In this document: positions 60,302-64,000 of the stretch, piece after piece | Layout: each line of letters starts with the position of its first letter | How positions within the stretch are numbered: the first letter of the stretch is position 1 | Assembly (NCBI GenBank): GCA_963818695.1 | Contig: CAWFTG010000001.1 | Location: 62,001-126,000 of the forward strand | DNA length: 64,000 nucleotides | Reading direction: 5' to 3' | Origin: AP-15 sp963818695 | Lineage (GTDB): Bacteria; Pseudomonadota; Alphaproteobacteria; ATCC43930; CGMCC-115725 | Program-made: the position numbers and the translations under genes | The notes under the pieces: generated by a model | What the model saw: only the letters and a program-made list of their open reading frames with translations | Told to the model about the DNA's origin: nothing | Database searches by the model: none

Positions 60302-61972
60302 TCAGCGCGGGCAGGCGGGATCGAGCGGAGGCAGGTTAGGCGGTGGTCGACGAGCTTGGGTCGCCTGTTCGAATGCGTAGGCGAGGCGCAGCAGGGTCGG
60401 CTCGCTCCAGGCGCGGCCGGTGAAGGTGGCGCCGTAAGGATAGTCCGGGGTCTCTTTGTCGCGCATCCCGGAGACGAAGCCGGCGGGCACCTCGACGCTG
60501 GGGTAGCCGGCCTTGGCGGCGATCGAGGCGCCGACCGCAGCTGGGAACAGCACCGCATCGAGGCGGTGCTCGTCGATATAGGCGTCGAGCCCGAGCGCGC
60601 GGGACGCTCGCAGGTCCATCTGCCGCGCCGAAACGTACTCGAGCTCGCTCAAATCGCCGCGCGTCGCCTCGGCGGCGAGAAAGATGTCCTGGCCGAAGCG
60701 CAGGGCGCGGTCGGCGTGTTCGGCATTGAAAGCGACGATGTCGGCAAGGCTCGTCATGCCGGTCCCAGCGGCCCAATCGCGCAAGTAGAGGTTCAGATCG
60801 TGCTTCAATTCGTAAATGAAGACGATCGGCCGGCGCGCCGGCTGGTTGCGCGTCGCGCTCTCCGGATTGCGGTTGAGGATCGCCATCTCGGTGCCCGGGC
60901 CGCCGATCCAACCTTCGGTCGGGATGTTGGCGCGCACGATCGTTGCCCCTTCGCGTTCGAGCACCCCGACGACCTCGCGCATCAGCGCGGCGGCGCGCGG
61001 CGAGAGCGGGCCGTAGTAGATGTCGTTGGCCGGATCGGAGGGATCGCTCGGCACGCCGATCCGCCCGCCTTTGAGGCCGTCCCGGTCGAGAAAGCTCGTA
61101 TAATCCGCGGGGCGCTGCTGTTCCGCCGTCGCCGGATCGAGGGGGTCGACTGCCGCCAGCACGTTGAGCAGAAGGGCAGCATCGCGCACTGTGCGTGCCA
61201 GTGGGCCGGCGGTGTCCTGACTGTGTGCGATCGGGACGATGCCGGCCCGGCTGATCAGGCCGACTGTCGGCTTAACCGTGACAACACCGTTCTCGCTTGC
61301 GGGTGAAAGCAGCGACCCGGACGTTTCGGTGCCAATCGCCGCAGCTGCCAATCCGGCCGCAACGGCGACCGCCGATCCGGAGCTCGATCCGCCGGGCGGC
61401 ACGATCGGCGCACCTTTGTCATCGAGCTCCGGCGCATAGGGGTTCTTGACCTGACCGCCCAATGAGCTGTAGCCGGCCGGCATGTCGATTGCGAGGATGT
61501 TCGCGAACTCGGTCAAATTGGTCTTGCCCAGGATGACCGCCCCGGCCTGCCGCAGCAACCTGACGACCGTCGCGTCGGCCTTCGCCTTCGCTCCTTCGAG
61601 GGCCAGTGAACCGGCCGTCGTGTGCTGCGCGTCGGCGGTCGCGATGTTGTCCTTGATCAGGATCGGAATGCCTTCGAGCGGGCGACGTTTCGACGGGTCA
61701 GTCTCGTCCGATCGGTCAGTAATCGCGGCGGCGTCGGGGTTTATCTCGCGCACCGCATTAAGCCGCAGGCCGGCCCTGTCATAGGCTCCGATTCGCGCCA
61801 GATAAGCTTGCACCAGCCCCGCTGCGGTTACGTCGCCGCCAGCAAGGGCCTGGGCCAGCTCGCCGATTGTCGCGTTTTCGATGCAGACGTGCTCCGCCCC
61901 AAGGGTCTCTGATGCCACCGTCATCAGCGACAGCGCGGCGATTACGCAGCCGCGAAGCGGCGTTCGTGCCAC
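60302..61972 (-). CDS. Secreted amidase (amidase signature family)
   Basis: The 556-residue enzyme has the Ser-cisSer-Lys triad of the family: Lys in GIPILIKDNIATAD, cis-Ser in GGSSSGSAVAVAAGLAAAA and nucleophile Ser in TETSGSLLSPAS. GTG 61972 places an N-terminal signal peptide (GCVIAALSLMTVASETLGAE) at the front, so it is probably exported. The longer frame to 62017 would bury this inside a non-signal leader. It overlaps the 3' end of the phyH gene by 31 bp, suggesting coexpression. Confidence 0.87.
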   Translation of the reverse strand: MARTPLRGCVIAALSLMTVASETLGAEHVCIENATIGELAQALAGGDVTAAGLVQAYLARIGAYDRAGLRLNAVREINPDAAAITDRSDETDPSKRRPLEGIPILIKDNIATADAQHTTAGSLALEGAKAKADATVVRLLRQAGAVILGKTNLTEFANILAIDMPAGYSSLGGQVKNPYAPELDDKGAPIVPPGGSSSGSAVAVAAGLAAAAIGTETSGSLLSPASENGVVTVKPTVGLISRAGIVPIAHSQDTAGPLARTVRDAALLLNVLAAVDPLDPATAEQQRPADYTSFLDRDGLKGGRIGVPSDPSDPANDIYYGPLSPRAAALMREVVGVLEREGATIVRANIPTEGWIGGPGTEMAILNRNPESATRNQPARRPIVFIYELKHDLNLYLRDWAAGTGMTSLADIVAFNAEHADRALRFGQDIFLAAEATRGDLSELEYVSARQMDLRASRALGLDAYIDEHRLDAVLFPAAVGASIAAKAGYPSVEVPAGFVSGMRDKETPDYPYGATFTGRAWSEPTLLRLAYAFEQATQARRPPPNLPPLDPACPR

Positions 61973-62787
61973 TCCATCTGCTCGGCGTAGTTTTCGCGGT
62001 ATCGGCGATACACCCACTCGTGCCGCTCGATCTCGACGGCCCCCAGCTCACGTTCGGGTGGGGGCAGCAGGTCGAAGTGGCCGCCCGTATCGCATCCCCT
62101 GACGAGCACCGCCGATAGCCGATAGGAGCCGACCGTGCGGACACGCGCCGGGACATAGCTGATGCCGAGCCCGATCCGGCGGTCCGATGCTCGATTTGGC
62201 CCCGAGCGGTGGCGGCACAGCGTGTGGTGGAGCGAGAAACTTCCGGCCGGCAATTCCATCGCCACCGCCTCACCTTGGTCGAACTCCTCGACAATCGCCT
62301 GACCGCCGCCATTGATACTGTCGGCGAGCCCGAGGGCGGCGTGCTGCAATTGCCGCGGAGCGCCCCGCGACGACACCACCTCCATGCAACCGGCTTGCGC
62401 CGTCGCGTCGGTCAGCGCGACCCAAGCCGTGACGTGCTCATGCGGGGTCAGGCCGAAATAGGTCGCGTCCTGATGCCAGGCGGCAAACACTGGCGAATTC
62501 GGCTCCTTGATGAAGAAGGTGCTCGTATAGACGAGAATGTCCGGACCGATCAGGCTCTCGACCGCGCCGAGAATGTTCTCATGGCGAACCAGCCGGTCGA
62601 CCCACGGCATAATATTGTAGCCGGCGGAGCGCCACTTGCGGTCGGCGTCGCTCACCGGGCTGCCGAGCCACCGCTCGAAATCTTTCGAGACCGGCATGGC
62701 ACTCGGCGAGTTCGTCGGACGAAAGAGCCGGCAACGGGAACAGATAGCCGTCGTGGCGGTAACGCTCGACCTGCTTGGCGCTCAGCA
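61942..62787 (-). CDS. Phytanoyl-CoA dioxygenase (PhyH) family protein (frameshifted)
   Basis: Two frames together make an Fe(II)/2-oxoglutarate dioxygenase of about 280 residues. The first frame gives MLSAKQVERYRHDGYLFPLP to GLERF. The second gives ERWLGSPVSDADRKWRSAGY, WHQDATYFG with the H-x-D iron ligands, and LCRHRSGPN with the distal His. Removing one A at 62678-62680 (an extra T on the coding strand) gives GLERFERWLG. Such enzymes hydroxylate small molecules; the substrate is unknown. Confidence 0.85.
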
Positions 62788-62816
62788 TTTTGTTTGGACC
62801 TATCGATACGGATCGA

Positions 62817-64000
62817 TCAGCGGAGGGCGGCGGCAATGTTGCCGCCGTCCACTGTCGTAATGTCGGCAGTTGTTTTCAGCGCGACGGCATGATGCAGGAA
62901 GGCTTGCGCCACATCCTCGGCGGTGACCTCGCGGCCGAGCAAATTGCCGCTCATGTAGCGCTGCTCGTCGACGCCGCGGGCCTTCGCGCGAGCGGCAACC
63001 AGCTCCGACGTCAGCAGGCCGCTCCTGATGCGGTCGGCATTGACCGCATTGGCGCGAATGCCGTCCGCGCCATATTCGAGCGCATACTGGCGTACGAGCG
63101 CCAGGGTTGCCGCCTTAGGCAGTCCATAGGGACCAAAATCCGGGCCCGGGTTGACCGCCTGCTTCGAGACGTTGAACAACAGGCACCCTCCGGTGCCTTG
63201 CGCCAACATGATGCGGACCGCGTTTTGAGCGACCCTCTGGTGTGCAAAAAAATTCAATTCAAAGCTTTGACGCAATACCCCATCCTCGACCTCACCGATC
63301 CGGCCCTGCCATGCGGCGCCAGCATTCGAAACGACAATGTCAACACCGCCGAAATGCGCGGCGGCGCGGTCGAACGCCCGACGCACCGCCGACCGTTCAG
63401 TCACGTCGCATTCGATCCCGAGCGCTGCGCCCCCGAGCTTTTTCGCTGCCGCCTCGGCGGCCCGGGCATCGATGTCCAACAACGCCACTTCGGCGCCCGC
63501 CGCGCTCATCGCGCGCGCCGTCGCAAGACCGATCGTGCCGGCGCCCCCGGTAATCACGGCGATCTGCCCGGCCAGCGCCTTCTCGGTGCTCCGGCCGAGC
63601 TTGGCCTGTTCCAGCGACCAATATTCGATATCGAACAGGTCGGCCTCGCCGACCGGCTCGAACCGGCCTATCGCCTCTGCATCGGTGATCGTCTCGACGT
63701 TGGATTCGGCGATATCGCCGGCGATCCGCGCATCCCTCGCGCTGCGCCCGAGCCCAAACAGCCCAAGACCGGGCACGAGGATGACCCGCGGCATCGGGTC
63801 GAGCTCCCGCTTTGGCGGGTCCTGTCGCGCGTTGTGGCGGGCGAAATAAGTATGGTAGTCGGCGACGAAACGAGCGACCGCTTCCCGCACCGCCTCTTTG
63901 AAGGAGTCCAGCCGGCCCGCCTGCGGGGCCGGCACAATCAGCGGATTATTCTTGGTGCGGATCGTGTGATCCGGCGTCGCCACGCCGGCGCGGCCGTAGC
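62817..64000 (-). CDS. Bifunctional aldolase/short-chain dehydrogenase, C-terminal part
   Basis: The frame is open at the window's right edge, so the N-terminus lies beyond 64000. The visible part begins in a class II aldolase-type region (GVATPDHTIRTKNNPLI) and passes a linker. It then enters a classical SDR domain with IAVITGGAGTIGLATARAMS, NAGAAW, YGLPKAA (Tyr-x3-Lys) and a final VDGGNIAAALR. This layout matches the rhamnulose-phosphate aldolase/lactaldehyde dehydrogenase fusion proteins that degrade sugars such as rhamnose or related deoxy-sugars. It lies 29 bp upstream of phyH on the same strand. Confidence 0.88.
   Translation of the reverse strand, partial: YGRAGVATPDHTIRTKNNPLIVPAPQAGRLDSFKEAVREAVARFVADYHTYFARHNARQDPPKRELDPMPRVILVPGLGLFGLGRSARDARIAGDIAESNVETITDAEAIGRFEPVGEADLFDIEYWSLEQAKLGRSTEKALAGQIAVITGGAGTIGLATARAMSAAGAEVALLDIDARAAEAAAKKLGGAALGIECDVTERSAVRRAFDRAAAHFGGVDIVVSNAGAAWQGRIGEVEDGVLRQSFELNFFAHQRVAQNAVRIMLAQGTGGCLLFNVSKQAVNPGPDFGPYGLPKAATLALVRQYALEYGADGIRANAVNADRIRSGLLTSELVAARAKARGVDEQRYMSGNLLGREVTAEDVAQAFLHHAVALKTTADITTVDGGNIAAALR

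Overview
The window is one contiguous stretch of a GC-rich alphaproteobacterial chromosome, most likely from the Rhodospirillales or a close relative. The evidence is a SciP/DUF1153 CtrA-cofactor-like gene, a DUF1127 protein, a well-formed EcfG-type general-stress promoter (GGAAC-N17-CGTT), the carB-greA pair, and the gene order hisB-hisH-GNAT-hisA-hisF-hisE-hinT divergent from hslV-hslU. It is mostly chromosomal core with several accessory patches.

Layout. 1-9.3 kb is core: carB (its 5' end lies before base 1), greA, an Lrp/AsnC regulator, an ELM1-family gene, a large unrecognised protein, trxB and a LysR regulator. At 9.4-9.5 kb a chain of hairpins ending in a strong intrinsic terminator is a candidate small RNA. 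10-21 kb is a cell-surface polysaccharide region: a polysaccharide deacetylase-like protein, a GT4 glycosyltransferase, a methyltransferase-like protein, two asparagine-synthase-type amidotransferases (one with a degenerate glutaminase domain), tRNA-Arg(CCT), an orphan Flp pilin, and two polytopic GT22/GT87-type glycosyltransferases, ending at sciP. 22-32 kb is accessory metabolism: an opine-dehydrogenase-like protein, an FAD monooxygenase, a wrecked epoxide hydrolase, a translationally coupled alpha/beta-hydrolase and LLM flavin oxidoreductase, an EXORDIUM-like unknown behind a CRP-like promoter, and a Tat-exported BBE-type oxidase.

32-34.9 kb returns to core (lipB, tRNA-Leu(GAG), ivd). 34.9-38.1 kb is an unstable patch bounded by two copies of a palindromic MITE-like element. 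Each copy is followed by the promoter and 5' end of comM. The left comM copy is a stub joined to the tail of a protein with an RNALAH (HEPN-type) motif, followed by a second, intact gene with an RHPLAH motif. 38.1-51.2 kb holds comM, an EcfG-driven NepR-like small protein, an MHS transporter, a Uma2 nuclease, the histidine operon, hslVU, a DUF1223 protein, a GST/TetR pair and DUF2852. 51.2-57.9 kb holds a fused 1,200-residue ABC exporter, DUF1127, LysR, a crotonase and a VOC protein. At 57.9-59.3 kb a pyrophosphatase gene is cut after about 29 codons and followed by remnants of an SF1 helicase and an IS3 transposase. The window ends with a phosphoribosyltransferase, an amidase, a PhyH dioxygenase and the C-terminal part of a bifunctional aldolase/short-chain dehydrogenase.

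Quality note. Six otherwise intact genes (ELM1, trxB, comM, the MHS transporter, DUF2852, phyH) are each broken by exactly one extra base next to an identical base. That uniform pattern looks more like residual sequencing error than real gene decay. The epoxide hydrolase, ppa, helicase, IS3 and comM-stub lesions involve deletions or truncations and look real.
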